Source of the DNA: Cervus elaphus | Taxonomy: Eukaryota > Chordata > Mammalia > Artiodactyla > Cervidae | Direction of reading: 5' to 3' | Length of the DNA: 64,000 nucleotides | Assembly (NCBI RefSeq): GCF_910594005.1 | Contig: NC_057826.1 | Coordinates: 26,135,501 to 26,199,500 of the forward strand | Shown: positions 39,701-54,700 of the stretch, in pieces | Layout: each line of letters begins with the position of its first letter | How positions within the stretch are numbered: the first letter of the stretch is position 1 | The notes under the pieces: model-generated | Told to the model about the DNA's origin: nothing | What the model saw: the letters and a program-made list of their open reading frames with translations, nothing else | The model's database searches: none | Program-made: the position numbers and the translations under genes

Positions 39701-42700
39701 AAAGGCTAAGATTAAAATGTTCTAAGAAAAATTTAATTTTTGAATAGAACCATATATCAGAGTGGGGAAAGATATTAAGCAAGATATCCAGTAGGTGGAG
39801 ATAGGAATTTTTTTAAAGGAAGTAACATTGAAACTTTCTTTATTATGTAACTTAGTCTGGTTAACTCAGTTTCCTCTGTTGTGCTAAATAATGTTATTTT
39901 CTCCTTCTTACTCTTCTCGATGTCTGTTATTTGACTACCTATAATCTTTTTCTCTGGGTAATATTTAAGCTACCGAAAGCTACCAAGAAAACTCATCTCA
40001 AAACCTGAAAAGTTAAGGGACATTGTGTTCAGGAAACATGCAAACCCAGGATCATGGAGAACAGTTGTCTAAGACATGAAATAAAGTAGCTTACATGCCA
40101 GTCTTCCAGCAATAATTCCACAGATTCTTTGCTCCCGTATTTGATGTTCCAAACAAGCAATTTTGATTTCACTTCCTCTAGCAAACCAAGAACTAAGCAC
40201 TCATAGTAATGAAATTCTAGGCATGGAATGACTTTTTCCCCCGAAATGTTGTTGATTCTGGAAGATAGTGCAGGTTTTAGAATTAAATTAAATTAAATTA
40301 AATTTGACTGGCCAAATGTGAAAAATGTTTGGCATTTTAAAAAATATTGGGGCTTTAACATTTTCTTTTAATCACATGGAACTCAGATGCATCCTCACCT
40401 CTTTTTTTTTTTTAAAGTAAAACAAACATTGTGATGAGATATAAACCAGCTATTTCTAAGATAAAAATACCTAACAGAATTATGTTCTGCAGAAATTATT
40501 CCCCTATTGAGAAATTCTAAGATAAAATGTTAATCTCTAAAACATTTTACTGAATTTGAAAACTTCCATATAAGAATACAACTATAATTTCCACATTTAC
40601 ATATTAACAGCTTTCATTATTAAAGCTAATACCCTCTTAATATCACTCTTTGAATAATGAGAAAAGAGAAGACGATGTGGACGAACACCAACTAAATAAT
40701 CTTTATAGTTTTTGGAGCTTATTAAGTGCTCTCATATACTTCCTCCCATTTCATCTAGTATTCCTTGTGAGACATGAACAGAGTGAGTACCATTACTCTA
40801 TATTTACAAATGAGAAAATGTGCAGAAAGACATAATAACTTGGCCAAAACCAAGATAAAGAGCTCAGTTTCTGCCTCTAACTCCACAACTTTTTCTACCA
40901 CCATATCCTCCCAGGAAATAAAAGAGGAAGTATGTCAGCATGATATTATGTTACTGTTACATAAAACACGAAGGAATTGTTATCAAGAGCTAAAGACTAA
41001 TTGTCAAAAATTATCTACAAATCTGTATTTCCTGCTGCCTGTAGCACCATGTTAGTGTTCACACATGAAGATGTCAGCAGTTGTGGAAGGATGGTGGTAC
41101 AAACCGTCTTTTCATTTCCTCCAATTTTTCAGGGGGTACCAAAGGCAAATGGTTTTCATCTCTATTTTCAAATGCCAGGAGAGTATTCAAATGGAAGTCA
41201 AATTTATCCATCAGACTCTGAAAAGAAATTTAGTATGACATGAACCACATTTATTGTCAAACTCTGTAACCAAGGGTTTGTTAATCTCATTTGCTCTGTG
41301 CACACATTGCATCTTTTTTAAAATCATAAAGCCCTTATATTTTCAACTAAAATGTTGTGAGTAAATATTTCCATCACAGATGTTTTAAACTAGAACATTT
41401 TACAGAGAGGCAGACTGTGGTTTCTCTGGCAAAAGCATTATCAAAATCTTTTGTTTTCAGATGTATTTTCCATTCAATTGTGGGCTCAAATGCTATAAAT
41501 CTCACTTATTAAATTCTTTCATATCATTTTAGTGAGAACCCAATCTCCCATGTTTTAAAACAGTCTCCCCTCTCCTTTTTGGCCAGACTTTACAGTTGCT
41601 TTAGAACTTACTGGACAGATCGTTTTGGGTCCCAAAAATCTCCAGGGAAATCATCTAAACCATCCTCAAATACCCACTGTATTTCCTTCTCTTTCTTCTA
41701 GGAGAAAAGTTTTCCTTAAGAACAGTTCTAACAAAATATAGATTTTTCCCTGTTTCTTTTTTCTTTGCCAACCTGGAATAAAGTAATTTTCTCTTGCGTT
41801 AGAGCCATGGCTTCATTGTAATCCTGGGAGACTGACAAATCTTCATTTATAAGCTTCTCTACCTCCTGGAGCCAAGTTTCTATTTGAAAAAGGGGTGAGG
41901 GCAAGACACGATTCAACTCTGTTTGCCACACATTAATCTGAAAAAAAAAAAAAAGAAAAGATGTTCTTTAGTTGACACTTTTCTAGTTTATTTGTTCACA
42001 TACAGTATGCTTAATCCTCTAAAGAATTCTTTTAAAACAAGCCTTTAAACACAGTACTTCAATTCTGATATGTTAGTCAAGGAAATACTGATTAATGGGT
42101 ATATTTCTAAGTATCATGGGCTAGCTGCTGATCGAGAAGATAATTTGTTCAAAAGCTTCAGAAGAGGGTACAATCAAAACAAATGTTTTGATCAACCCAT
42201 AATCAGTTACAAGAAGGAAATCAGAAATAGTTATAGCATGTCACTCAGTAGGGGTAAACTACTGTACTGAATGATCATTTGAAATCCTATAATCCCTTGT
42301 CTTCTCTGACATTACACCTACAGATAGCAAGCAGGTTTATAGGTTATTTTCCTCAGTAGCCCCAATCATTATATTTATATTATATATCTCTAACACATCT
42401 CCTGATTATCTGTCCTTCACCAAAGCCCCGGCCCCTCAATCCCGCCACCTCCCCCTTCCTCAGTCTTCCCACCACTCCTGACGTCTGTGAGTCACACACA
42501 TGCCAACCCTTTGCCCCAAGCCCTGATTACCTTCTCAGGTATTTGCTTTTTCTGCCCCTTCTACCTGAATTTTTTCCCTGCTAGGGAACCACCAAAACTC
42601 ACTCACACATTCATACATTCACTCACTGAGCCAATTAGATAGATGTACATGAATGGCAATGTGGAGATGGCTTAAGTACATGTGTGCTCAAAACTGAAAG

Positions 42701-45700
42701 AAGCAGAATAACATATAATACCAACTTATACAACTTAATATATGGTTACATAAATAATTACTGCATTTTGAAAGAACATATAAATGAAAAGATACATACT
42801 AGGCACATCACAATGGTGGCCAAAGGAGAAAGAAGACTGGAAGGAGGTATGAGGATAAAAGTAGACAAACACACAATTGGTGTGTGTCAGTTGCTCAGTC
42901 ATGTCTGACTTTTTTCGACCCCATGGACTGTAGCCTTAATAAGTGAATAAAAATAGGAGTGGGATCTTGTCCAGATCCATGTGTCATGAAGACAAGAGCA
43001 AGTTTAGCATAACTGTCCACACATCTGAGAGTCAACCAGATAAACAACAGCCACAGCTCCTGCCAGACCCACCTAGTCCAGGAAACAAACAAGTACATGG
43101 TTATAGTAAAGTATGAAGAAGTGAGGTGAAGTGAAGTGAATGTTGCTCAGTCGTGTCTGACTTTTTGCAGCCCCATGAACTATAACCTGTCAGGCTCCTC
43201 TGTCCATGAATTCTCCAGGCAAGCACTGGAGGAGGTAGCCATGCCCTCCTCCAGGAGATCTTCCTGACCCAGGGATTGAACCTGGGTCTCCTGCATTGCA
43301 GGCAGATTCTTCACCATTTGAACTGCCAGAGAAGCCCACAGTAGAGTGTGGTCCGCAGTATAACAGGGCAAAGGGCTGGGGAGGACCCCACACTGATGAT
43401 GCAAGCATAAGTTTTAAGTCTGTACCCTCTCTTTTATCACAGTTCTGCTAATAAATTGTCACTATTCTTAGAGTTAAGCTGCACAAAAGCAAAAAAAAAA
43501 AAAAAGGAAAGAATAGGCAAAAATTAGGTTACTTTTTTTTTTAAATAAAAAGTTTTATTGGAGAAAAATAGAACCACCTTTTAAGAATAGGGTTCTTTAA
43601 GTCATAATTAACTCATTGAAAAACATTTATTGGTTGTCCACTATATGCAGGGCAAGTATAAAAAAAAAATCCCATTAAATCCACAACTCAAGTACAAAGA
43701 TATAAAATGAGAACAAAGCTAGGCTCTTTTAAGGCAGTCAAATGGAACTATTCATAAACTAGAAGCATGGAATTTTCTGCATTGTGGTTTGCTTTTTTTT
43801 TTTTTTTTTTTAGCATTATTGAGGTATAACTGACAAAACTGTAAGATACTTAAAGTGTACATCATGGTGATTTGATACACATTTACATTGTAAAAGGAGT
43901 CTCACCATCTAGTTAATTAACATTCATCATTTCACATATATAGCTCTTTTGGCAAGAACATTTAAGTTTTACTCCCTTAGCAAATTTCAGTGATATAATA
44001 CAGTGCTAACAACTATAGTCACCAAGTTTTACATTATCTCTTCCGACCTGAATCATCTTATAGCTGAAAGTACTCTTTAACCAACTTCTCCCTATTTCCT
44101 ACCGCCTCAGTCCTGGACAACCACTTTTCTACTCTCTGTTTCTACGACTTTCACTTTCTTTTTTTTGGCTGTGTCATGCAGCTTGCAAGATCTCAGTTTC
44201 CAGGGATTGAACCCAGGCCACAGCAATGCAAGCCCAGAATCCTAACCAGTAAGCCATCAGGGAACTTCTAAGTTTGACTTTTTAAATAAAGATTCCGCAT
44301 ATCAGTGATGCCATGCAGTATTTTATTAATTGCCTTGCAAGTTCATTTTCTCAAAACGCATGTAGCAAAAGACAGCTTTACAATCCTAAATCTTTAATTA
44401 TATACCGTGAAGCCTCCAGTTGGAAAAAAATGAAAAAGAGGTTCTCATTATTATGGATTTTAATATAAAGAAGCTAGGATGTACTTTTATTATATATATA
44501 TGATTTATAATTATTAGCATTTCCCAAAAAATAAACAAAAAACAGAAAACTGGCAAGCAACTGAGCAAAAGATAAGCTAAGAATGATATCTCTAACTCAG
44601 CTAGTATTCTTTTCACAATTGAAAGAAAGCTGTATATTTTATTTATTTTTAATTGGGGGGTAATTGCTTTACAATGTTGTGTGGGCTTCTGCCATACATC
44701 CACATGCATCTGCGACGGGTATGTGTATGTCTCCTTCCTCTGGAACTTCTCTCCCTCCTCCCAGCCCTCCAGGTTGTCGCAGAGCACCAGGTTGAATTCC
44801 CTGCATCAGAAAGCTGTATATGCTTTGAAAGAAGACAAATGTGAGTTTTCTAACTGTGGCTGTACTCTATGCAGCAGTAGGAAGAGGAAAGATAGAAGGC
44901 GATATTTACCTTTCATTCTTCTCCTTCCACTCTTAACATAGAAAACTAGCTCCACGCTTTCTTTCTCAGTGTTGGAAATTACTTTTGAATTTGGATGAAA
45001 ATTTATATAAGATCTTGTCAGGTCAAAATAATGTGGCTATTTCCTATAGCAGGCTTAAAATGAAACCATTTATTAAGATACTTTGAGATATCTATGTCTT
45101 CAACTGATTGAACCAGAAACTGGTATTGACTGTTATACATATGATAACTTTAAAATTAATAAGTTTCATTTTGCAACACTAAGAAAATGAGTGGCACTCT
45201 GCCTAAGGATTGAATTTTCAAGCTACCATCAATTTGTACCACTTACTCTTGTAAAATAGCTCTTTTAATGATTTTTCTCATTATTTGGGGTGATTTTCCC
45301 AAATCATAGGCAGCAAAATAAGGCCAGATCTCTGTGGCCTGGAATAGCCTGAACTATACAGACAGCATCTTCTTCCTCTCCTGTCTTGTTGAGGATTGTA
45401 ACAGAGTTCCTACCCTTCACAGGGATCAGAGTTGTCAGAGCTGTGATCAGAAAAGGAATTGATAACACACGGAGCACTGCCACTTTATGGGAAGATTTCT
45501 GGAGCTGCACTGGTCCTTCAAAATTAGGGACTCAGAAAATGTGGCTCTTTTTAAGCCACTGAGCTAGTGTTTAACACATTTCACAGACGGCATGATGAAT
45601 GTATTCTGCAAACAGGCTGTCGCTCCTGGTGGTCAAAAGTCTTGAGCAGAGATTGGCAAACTTTTTCAGGGCCAACGAGTATTTGTGACGCGTAATCTCT

Positions 45701-48700
45701 GTTGTAACTCTGTAAATTCACTAAAAGTCAATTAGCCATTTAAGATGAGGAGATTCTATGGCATATAACTCATACCTCAACAAAACTGTTTAGAAAGAAT
45801 GAAGACAGGACTTCGCTGGTGGTCCCAGTGGTTAAGAATCCACCTTCCAATGCAAGAGACATGAGTTCAATCCCTGGATGGGGAACTAAGATCCCACATG
45901 CCATGGAGCAACACCTGTGCACCACAACAAGGGAACCCCCAACCACTACAGCTAGAGAGAAGTCTGCACGCTGCAATGAAGAGCTTGCACACTGCAACAA
46001 AGACCCAGGAAGCCAAAATAAAAAAAGAAGACCTGCAATATAAGATAAGCTAAAAGAAGTTCTCAAGCTGAGAAGAAGTGAGTTCAGATAGAAACTCAAG
46101 TCTCTAGGAAAGAACAAAGAACAATGGAAATGTAAATAGTTATATAAATATGAAAAACTAATTTTTCCCTTAATTTCTTTAAAACACATGACTGTTTTGA
46201 ACAAAAATTTATAACATCGTCTTGGGGACTTTAAAACATATGTGTGTGTCATACATATATTTATATATAAAGCAACCAATCATAAAAAGTGAGAGATTTG
46301 ATTGCAAGACTTCTACATGTTGTCAGAAGTTATACAATTTAGAATGTTACAACTTTAGATGGAAAAAATTTTATAATGTATATTGTAATCACAGTAAAAA
46401 TACAATATGAGGTAGAGTTAAAAAGCCAATAGATAAATTAAAATGGAATTTAATATGTTAAAAATTAACACAATCTAAAACAAGGCAAGAAAAGAAAGAA
46501 TAGAGATACCGAAAACAGAGGTGTGTATACTTAGTCACTCAGTTGTGTCCGACCCTTTGCAACCTCATGGACTGTAGCCCGCCAGGTTCCTGTCTGTGGG
46601 ATTCTCCAGGCAAGAATACTGGAGTGGGCTGCCATGCCCTCCTCCAGGGGATCTTGGAGAAGCGACTGAACCCAGGTCTCCTGCATTGCAGGCATATTCT
46701 TTACCATCTGAGCCACCACCAGGGAAGCCCTCCCAAAAAACAAAGGGGATAAACATTAAAAAAGGGCTTCCCAGGTGGCACTAGTTAGTGGTAAAGAACC
46801 CGCCTGCTAATGCAGGAGATGTAAGAGGCACAAGTCCAATCTCTGGGTCAGGAAGATACCCTGGAAAAGGGCATGGCAACCCACTCCAGTATTCTTGCTG
46901 AGAGAACTGCATGGATGGGGAACCTGACCAGCTACAATTCATGGGGTCACAAAGAATTGGATATGACTGAAGCAACTTAGCATGTACACAAACATAAAAA
47001 AGCATAAGGTGATAAACCTACACTGAACCATATCAATAATTACATTAAATATTGTCTAAACGCTTGAGTGAAAAAGCAGATATTGTCAGAGTGGATAATA
47101 CAGCCAGATCCAATTATATGTTATCTGTAAGAGATGCCCTTTAAATATAAAGACTCAAATAGGTTGAAAATAAATGAAGGAAAAAGATGTGCCATACAGT
47201 CAGCATAGGAAGAATGCAATGATCATATTGATATCAGATTAAGTAGACATCTAGAAAAATAGTCTTACCAGAGATAAACAGTAATATTTCATAGTGGTAA
47301 AAGTGTTGATTCAGGAAGACATAACAGTCATAAATGTACATATTTAATAACAAAGTCTTAAAATACATGACACAAAATTTGACTAAATTAAAGGAAGGAT
47401 TCTACAGATTTTAATAATCCTCTCTCAGATACTGATAGAATGAATATCTGGACAAAATGTCAGTGAAGGCATAGACAATCTGAATACTACCAACTACCTT
47501 GTCCTAACTGATATTTACAGAATGCTATATCAGATGACTACATAATACATGTTCTTCCACCTATATCATATGTTATATACCATAACACATGAGTCAATAA
47601 ATTTAAACTGACTGAAATCATACAGATATATTCAGACACACATACACACATTTATCACTACACTTTCTCTCTGGGTTTGTCCCTACCCACTTCAAGCATC
47701 TATTGATATTGACACATGGTACTGTTCCAAAGCAGAGAGGAGGCTGCAGGTCAGTATTGATAGAATAAGGATTCTGATTGCAAGAACTGATGGCAGATGC
47801 AAGAACTGATGGCAGATACAAAAACTTTGGATAAACCTGCAATTTCTCTAAACAGAATGTTATAAATTCCTATTTATATCAACCACTACTCAAACAAGAT
47901 CATGGAGAAAATATAGTAACATTCTCACAACTTTCTGTTGAAGCATCTACCCTGTCTTTTACAGAATTCCTCATGGAAGTCTAAAGTTCTGATCCAACTA
48001 ACAAGCTGCCCCACAAAAGCGTTCTAATCAACATAACACAGTAACCTGGTAGTTGAGACCATCCCATGCTTCTCTCAACTGCAACTGATCTTTATTCAGG
48101 TCATCTACATTCCTTTTTATTGTCAGGACATCCAAAAAGCATTCTTTTTCTTTGTTGAATGACTCCAAAAAGGACAGCAGGCTCTACAATTAGAAGAGTA
48201 AAGACTGAAATGTTTAAACCAGTTTATAAAATGCAATTTGCTATTTGAAGGTCTATAGCTGTAGAGTATATTTAAATTTTTACTTAGATAAAACTAAAAT
48301 TCCCTAAATCTAGGATCCTCTCACCAATCCATTTTCTTTCTTCAGTGCACCCTCACAATCTGGGCACTCTAATAGTGACATAAGTCACAGTTTTTGCCTC
48401 TATTGGAGTGAGGCAGCGAGGCCACCCAGCTCTAGAGGACAAATCATAATAACCCATGAAAAATGTTAAGTTTCTCCTCCCTAAATATGTGTTCACAACA
48501 AAATAAGAATGAGTGGAAATAGGAATTATATGACAGCAGTCAAGTATAAATGGTTTTTGAAGTGTCCATGATTTACTGAGCTTCAGTCAATTCTTCCCAA
48601 GTCATTTTATATGGACGTTAGAAAATACTTTGTCTTTGCCCTCAAAAACTTAATAAATAAATCTTTTCTTGGCTTGTATTTGTGTGAAACACTGGTGTTT

Positions 48701-51700
48701 GAGTCATCAACTGCATAAATACTATTTAAAAGATTACCCATAATTTTTGGTCATATTTCTAATTAAATTTTGTGTTCAAACTGAGGGGTAATTAAATTCT
48801 TTCTAAAAATAACCTCACATAGTTTTTCATGCAGGAAACCTGAATTTGCGGTACTTTAGTAAATGAAAGAGAGAGCAAGGCCCTTCCTGTGGACACTGAG
48901 CGCCTTAAGGCCAGAACTCAGAGGCAAGCAGCACAAGAAGCCCACGCAGCTGAGACAGAAGGCAGAGGAGACCCCTTCCTTCAGTGGTGACTCCAAACGC
49001 AAAGGAAGGGGGAGGCCAGCAAGTCACACCAGCCACAGAAAGGCTGGACTGGATTCATCCAACTCCCTCCATTAACCAATGTGGGGATGAAGACCTAGAG
49101 GTGCTCATGTTGGGTAGACCCATGAGAGTATCCCTTTCAGGATGGTGAGCGGGTAGGGAGCACAGTCTGTGTAGACTGGGTTCTGAGAAATAGACCTGTG
49201 GGCCCTTCACATTGGCTCCTGTTAGTCTCTTTAAAGAGGGCACAAGGAATAACTGCTTACCCTGGAGAAGCATCGGGACGCCAAGAGACCTACAGCTTTA
49301 AAGCTAGATTTCATTCAAATCCCACCTCTACCACACAGTACCTATGTAACTTTAGATAACTCCCTTGGCCCTCCTACGTCTTATCTTCATCTGTAAAACA
49401 AATAACAATACCATACTCTGCAAGACGTTATAACATGTAAAATGCTTGTCAGCAAGGTGCCTGATACGTAGCAAATGTTCAATATATGGTGATAATATCA
49501 GCTTTTATTACTCCCCAAAGGACATGCTGGCTGAAACCCTACACTGTACTTCTGGGACGGCTCCATTTCTGATTTCCTAATCTTTTCGTCCTTCAAATTC
49601 TTTCTGAAAAGCATATTTCTGCTCTAGACCAGGGATTGGAAAATGTGTGGTGTAAAATGCAAGATAGCAAACATCTTCAGCTTTGTGTCTTGGGCCACAT
49701 GGTCTCTGCTGTTACTATTCAACAATGTGATGAGAATGAGACCACAAACAATACTTTAATGGACATGGCTCATATACAATGTATATTATAATATAATATA
49801 TTCAATAACAATGTATTCATAAAAACAGGTGATGGGGTCAAGAGATCAGTTTGCCAATTTCCATACTGAAACCTTACTACTCAAAGTTCTCTAAGGATCA
49901 GTAGAATCAGTACCATCTGGGAGCTTGTGGGAAATGCAGAGTCTGAGGCCCCATCCCAGAACTACTGATTTAGAATCTGCACTTTAACAAGACTTCCCAG
50001 AGGCTCTGTCCCTAGAACTCAGCATTAAAACTTGGAGTTAATTTGGTATTTAAATAATTAGCTCTGAAAGATTTTTTGTTCTAAAAACATCCTACTCTTC
50101 CCTAAGAGTAAACCACAAAAAAATTGCTGTTTAAAGTTATACTTACTTCATACGTTTTACAGTAGGTCTCATTTTCTGAATCCGTTAGCATTTTCTGGAA
50201 CTTCTTCTCTTGTAAAGCTAACCAGACCATGGCATCTTTCACCTTTCCCTGTAATTCACACACACCCATACACACACACATTTAAAAGTCTATCCTAAAT
50301 AGACTTTGTGATTTTTTTAACAACAAAATTAACAACTTCAAACATCAGTGAAATAGTGTAATCACTACACACCAGTGACTCACTGTGTCAAAGAAGGATT
50401 TTGCTTACTCATGTAGCACCTTAAATTTTAAAATGGATTGAAACCAGAATCTGAACACAACGTACTAAAAGAACAGGGCAATCAAGCTCTTAACTTTTGG
50501 CATATTCACTTCCATCATTCTTCAATTTTAGAGAATGTTATTCTAAGTTATTTATTTATAACAGGCATTTCATAATTCTGCTTTCCAATAAACCTAAACA
50601 TGGGTAACTCAAGAAATGTTTACATCTACTAAATAAATGACATCAAAACATATCTTGAACAATTTAAAGATGCTACAAATAACACTATTAAAGCCTTTGG
50701 TTAAGCTATCCTATGGAAATGAGAAGCATTTAGATTCTTGTTTAGGTGGTAAGCTTGAACACATTTAGAAGCAAAGTTTATTGCTAGGGGATAAAGCAAA
50801 AGAAATTTCATCTTACTTCTACTCTCCTTTAACCTTCGTTTACTTTTTCCTCCCTACTAAGAAGAGTATTTCTATATATTTTTGCATCTGATTTCATGGA
50901 CAGTTGAATTTTTAATTTTAGTTTTTAATAAGAAAATTAATTAGAAAAAAGAAGCTCCTCAGCAGGTCAGAAATAAATGAAGTGCATTATAAGCTCAAGT
51001 CTCAGCTTGAGTCTCTCTTCCAGAGTCAGCAACAATCTGGCTTGGTGCCTCAAATATAACAGTTGGGAAAACATAGGCCTAAATTCGTCAAACAAAATGC
51101 AGTAATATGACTGCATGCTTACATGTCTGAGGAAGTAGTTTACATTTAAAAATAATATTGGCTGATTCGTGTCAATGTATGACAAAACCCACTGAAATGT
51201 TGTGAAGTAATTAGCCTCCAACTAATAAACAAACAAACAAACAAACAAACAAAAAAACACATTTTACCAAATTCACAGCACTCATTTATCCATATAGAAG
51301 CAGGTTGTTTATTTTCAGTTCAATGATTTTTATGAAATTTCCACCTACAATACTTTGTGTAACTAACTGAAAGTCAAAGGAAAAAACTGTAAAAATCTGA
51401 TGGAAATTCAAGAGTGTCTCAACAAATAAGGATTAAGAGTGGAACACAATGATTCCATTTATATGAAGCTAAAGAACAGGTAAACTGGAGATATGCTAAA
51501 ATTAGACTGTGATGACCGTGCACAACTTTGTAAACATACTAAAACCACTGAATTGTACATTTTAAATGATTTAATTTTACGGTATGTGAACTGTATCTCA
51601 ATAAAGCTGCTAAAAATTACAATAGATATCACCAGCCCAGGCTGGATGCATGAGACAAGTGCTCAGGCCTGGTGCACTGGGAAGACCCAGAGGAATCGGG

Positions 51701-54700
51701 TGGAGAGGGAGGTGGGAGGGGGGATCGGGATGGGGAACACATGTAAATCCAGGGCTGATTCATGTCAATGTATGGCAAAAACCACTACAATATTGTAAAG
51801 TAATTAGCCTCCAACTAATAAAAATAAATGGAAAAAAAAAAACAAACCTCTGGGACTATGTGGGGCTTCACTTTCCCTTTCCTAAAATTGAAAGCTTCCC
51901 CTTATCTTTCCTACTTCATAGGAATATTGTGAGCATAAGGCAAATTAATAAATGTGAAGGTTCTTAGCAAGCTATAAAAAAAATTACAATAGATAAAAGT
52001 CTGATGTCGTAAAATATTTTTAAAGCCTGCTATAATTTGTCCTATATAGTACCTATCTAAATGTTGTCTTAGGTAATTCAGCAAAGTTTAATAAATTACT
52101 GCTTTTAACTTTAAAAAAAATAAGCAAATCTAATCTACAGTGAAAGAAACTGGAGTGCTGGTTGCTTAGGGTAGAGGAGTACGGACAAAAGAGAGGCACA
52201 ATGAAACATCTGGGTAACAGAAATGTTTTACATCATGATTAAAGTATGACATATGGTGTATGCATTTGTCAAAGCTCACTGAACTTGTACACTTAGGGTC
52301 TGTGTGCAAATTACGCCTCTATGCTAAAAATTAAACCATTAGTAGGGTACAAAAAAAAAATGAACTTGGTTTGTACTTATAAAGACATACCTGGGCTTCA
52401 TCTCCAGACCCAGGTGCCTTCTTTGAATACTGCAGAAATTGTGCCACATAGGTCATGATCGACTTTTCATCAGGATTAACAACATCCACATCTGCAAAAT
52501 ACACCACAGTATCAATCAGCTACAGGTGTGATTTACTGTAATATTCAAGAACAGTATTGAAATGACCTTGAAATGAATCAAAGCAGTAAACCAATCATTC
52601 AATCTCTGTACACTCACCCTTGCTCCGAGACTATGCAGTAGTTAAAAGTTTAGATCTAGAGTCAGATGGAGCTGGGTTGAATCCTGGCAGGAGTACATGC
52701 ACAGCCTTGGTTTCCTAATAATAAAAAAGTCACTGTGCATGTTGTATGTATGAGGACATAAGTAGTCAGCGAGGGTGGAAAGGAAAAGGAAAGCCTTCCT
52801 CTTACTGGTGACACAATGCAGAAACTCCTCCAGGAGTGTAAGAATATAGAGCAAACGGAATTCACTCCTGACACTCTGGTCTCTGCACTTGTACAGTAGA
52901 GAATCTCAGAGTATATGCTGTAGAGAAGATTTGTTCAAAACATCCACAAGATTTTATTCATTCATTCATGGAACAAATACATTTACTGAGAGCCTGCTAT
53001 GGACCAGTCTTTGTGTTGTACTGAAATTTTCCATGGTGAAATAAATTTGGAAAATGCTGATTTACACACACTTAAAATATTATAAATTAATTAAAAGGCA
53101 GAACATCTCTAGGCCTATAATAAATTAAGTAACTTGCAAAATCAAAAGAAAAGATTGCAATACATTATAGGTAAAATGAACACATAATTTGGGGATGTCT
53201 TTAGCTATGTTGTCAAAACAACCAGTGAAGATATTGACAAGGAAATCTATGTTTATTAATTCCATTAAACTCAATTTTAAAAATATTTACAGAGAGTTAA
53301 CAAATGCAGGTCACAAGCATGATATGTAAGGCTCAGACTTTGCTCATAGGGACTGTCTCATCCCTTCATTCAGCAAGTTGATGCCAGATTCCTGAGTAGA
53401 TGCTAGATGCCTTAAGACATTATTTGCCCCTCAAGGAGCTTGCAGTTAGGAGAAAAACAAACTAATAACAACAAACTATGCATGCTTTAGGAAACATGTT
53501 TCCCAGTGAGTGCTTTAAGTCAGCTGAGAGAAGTGAAACTAATCTATATCCAAATAATAAAATTAAAGACAGTAAGCACATAAAAAGAATCAATAAAAAG
53601 GCAGGAGTGGGGTTTAAATAAAGAAAGGATCCTGAGAGTTATTTTATTGTTTATTGGAAAAAATATAAATATCGAGAGAAATATATAATATAAAATATAA
53701 AATAAAATATAATATAATATAATATAAAATAATTATATTGCCTTAACTGGATACTTTAAAATATTTTCACTGGATAAGAAGGTGTGCATAGTGAATAAAA
53801 GTATTAACAAGATTGTTTCAAAAGATAATTCTCTTATTCAAATATGACTTCAGTATTTGGGCTGCATAAGTAATCATGATGTACTTCACATTTTTCAAAC
53901 TATTATTTAAACTATATAAAATGAATTATAGGAAATCACTTATACAGTGGAATTCTGTTTTGATTAAATCATTTATTCCTCTAGTTGCATAGTTATTTTC
54001 ACACACCAGAATAGAGAAAACAGTTAACACTAATAATAAAGACTTAGCAAACACAAGGAGAGAAGCAGTTAAAAAACAGAAATAGGAAATAGAGCAAAGC
54101 ATGGGGGGAAAATGAAGAAATTTTTAAAAGATAATGAAAAGTCAATAAGGAAAGACGAAAGATTAAAAAACAAAAAGAAGTAAGAAAAATAAAGGAAGGA
54201 AGAAAAAACAAGAAGATGGGCAAAGGTCAAATAAGAAGGGTTATTAACAAGCAACAAGAAATCAGACTAATAACAAACCTAACATTATAGAAATACGGAA
54301 TCATTAGCCTAACTTAGGAATATCACCTAATTCAACTTTTACAAAAACAACTCAGTTTCAAAAAAGTAAGAATCAGTAGCAGTGAGCATACGTAGCACCC
54401 AGACCTTGGTTTCCAATACCATTCTCCAATAAAAGGAACCAGGGCTCCTTGGAGGAATGACTGATCCCAGGACTACAGTAGGAAGTACACATGAGCCTGG
54501 AGCATCTTGTAGTGCCAGAGTGAGGAACTGCCCATGAATGGAATTTCTTCTAATTAGAGCAATAAAATAGAGTAGTATTGGATAAAATATCCATGAGTCT
54601 ACAGTGACATAAATAGTTGGATAAGTAAATAAATGGAGAAGAATAGGCAAATCTCCTGTGCAGAATTCCAAATAATTTATGTAGCCAACCTGCCCTCAAG

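Larger units (their letters stand above)
46385..47600 (+). mobile_element. L1 ORF2 remnant (endonuclease region)
   Basis: catatcaataattacattaa, gattgtcagagtggataata, gatgccctttaaatataaag and gattaagtagacatctagaa are in the order of the L1 endonuclease region. The frame is broken throughout. Two Bov-tA elements are nested in it. Confidence 0.65.

Noticed and set aside
45770..46279. 169-codon minus-strand ORF
   Set aside because: Half of it is the reverse complement of a CHR SINE (GGFLTTG type ending); there is no domain.
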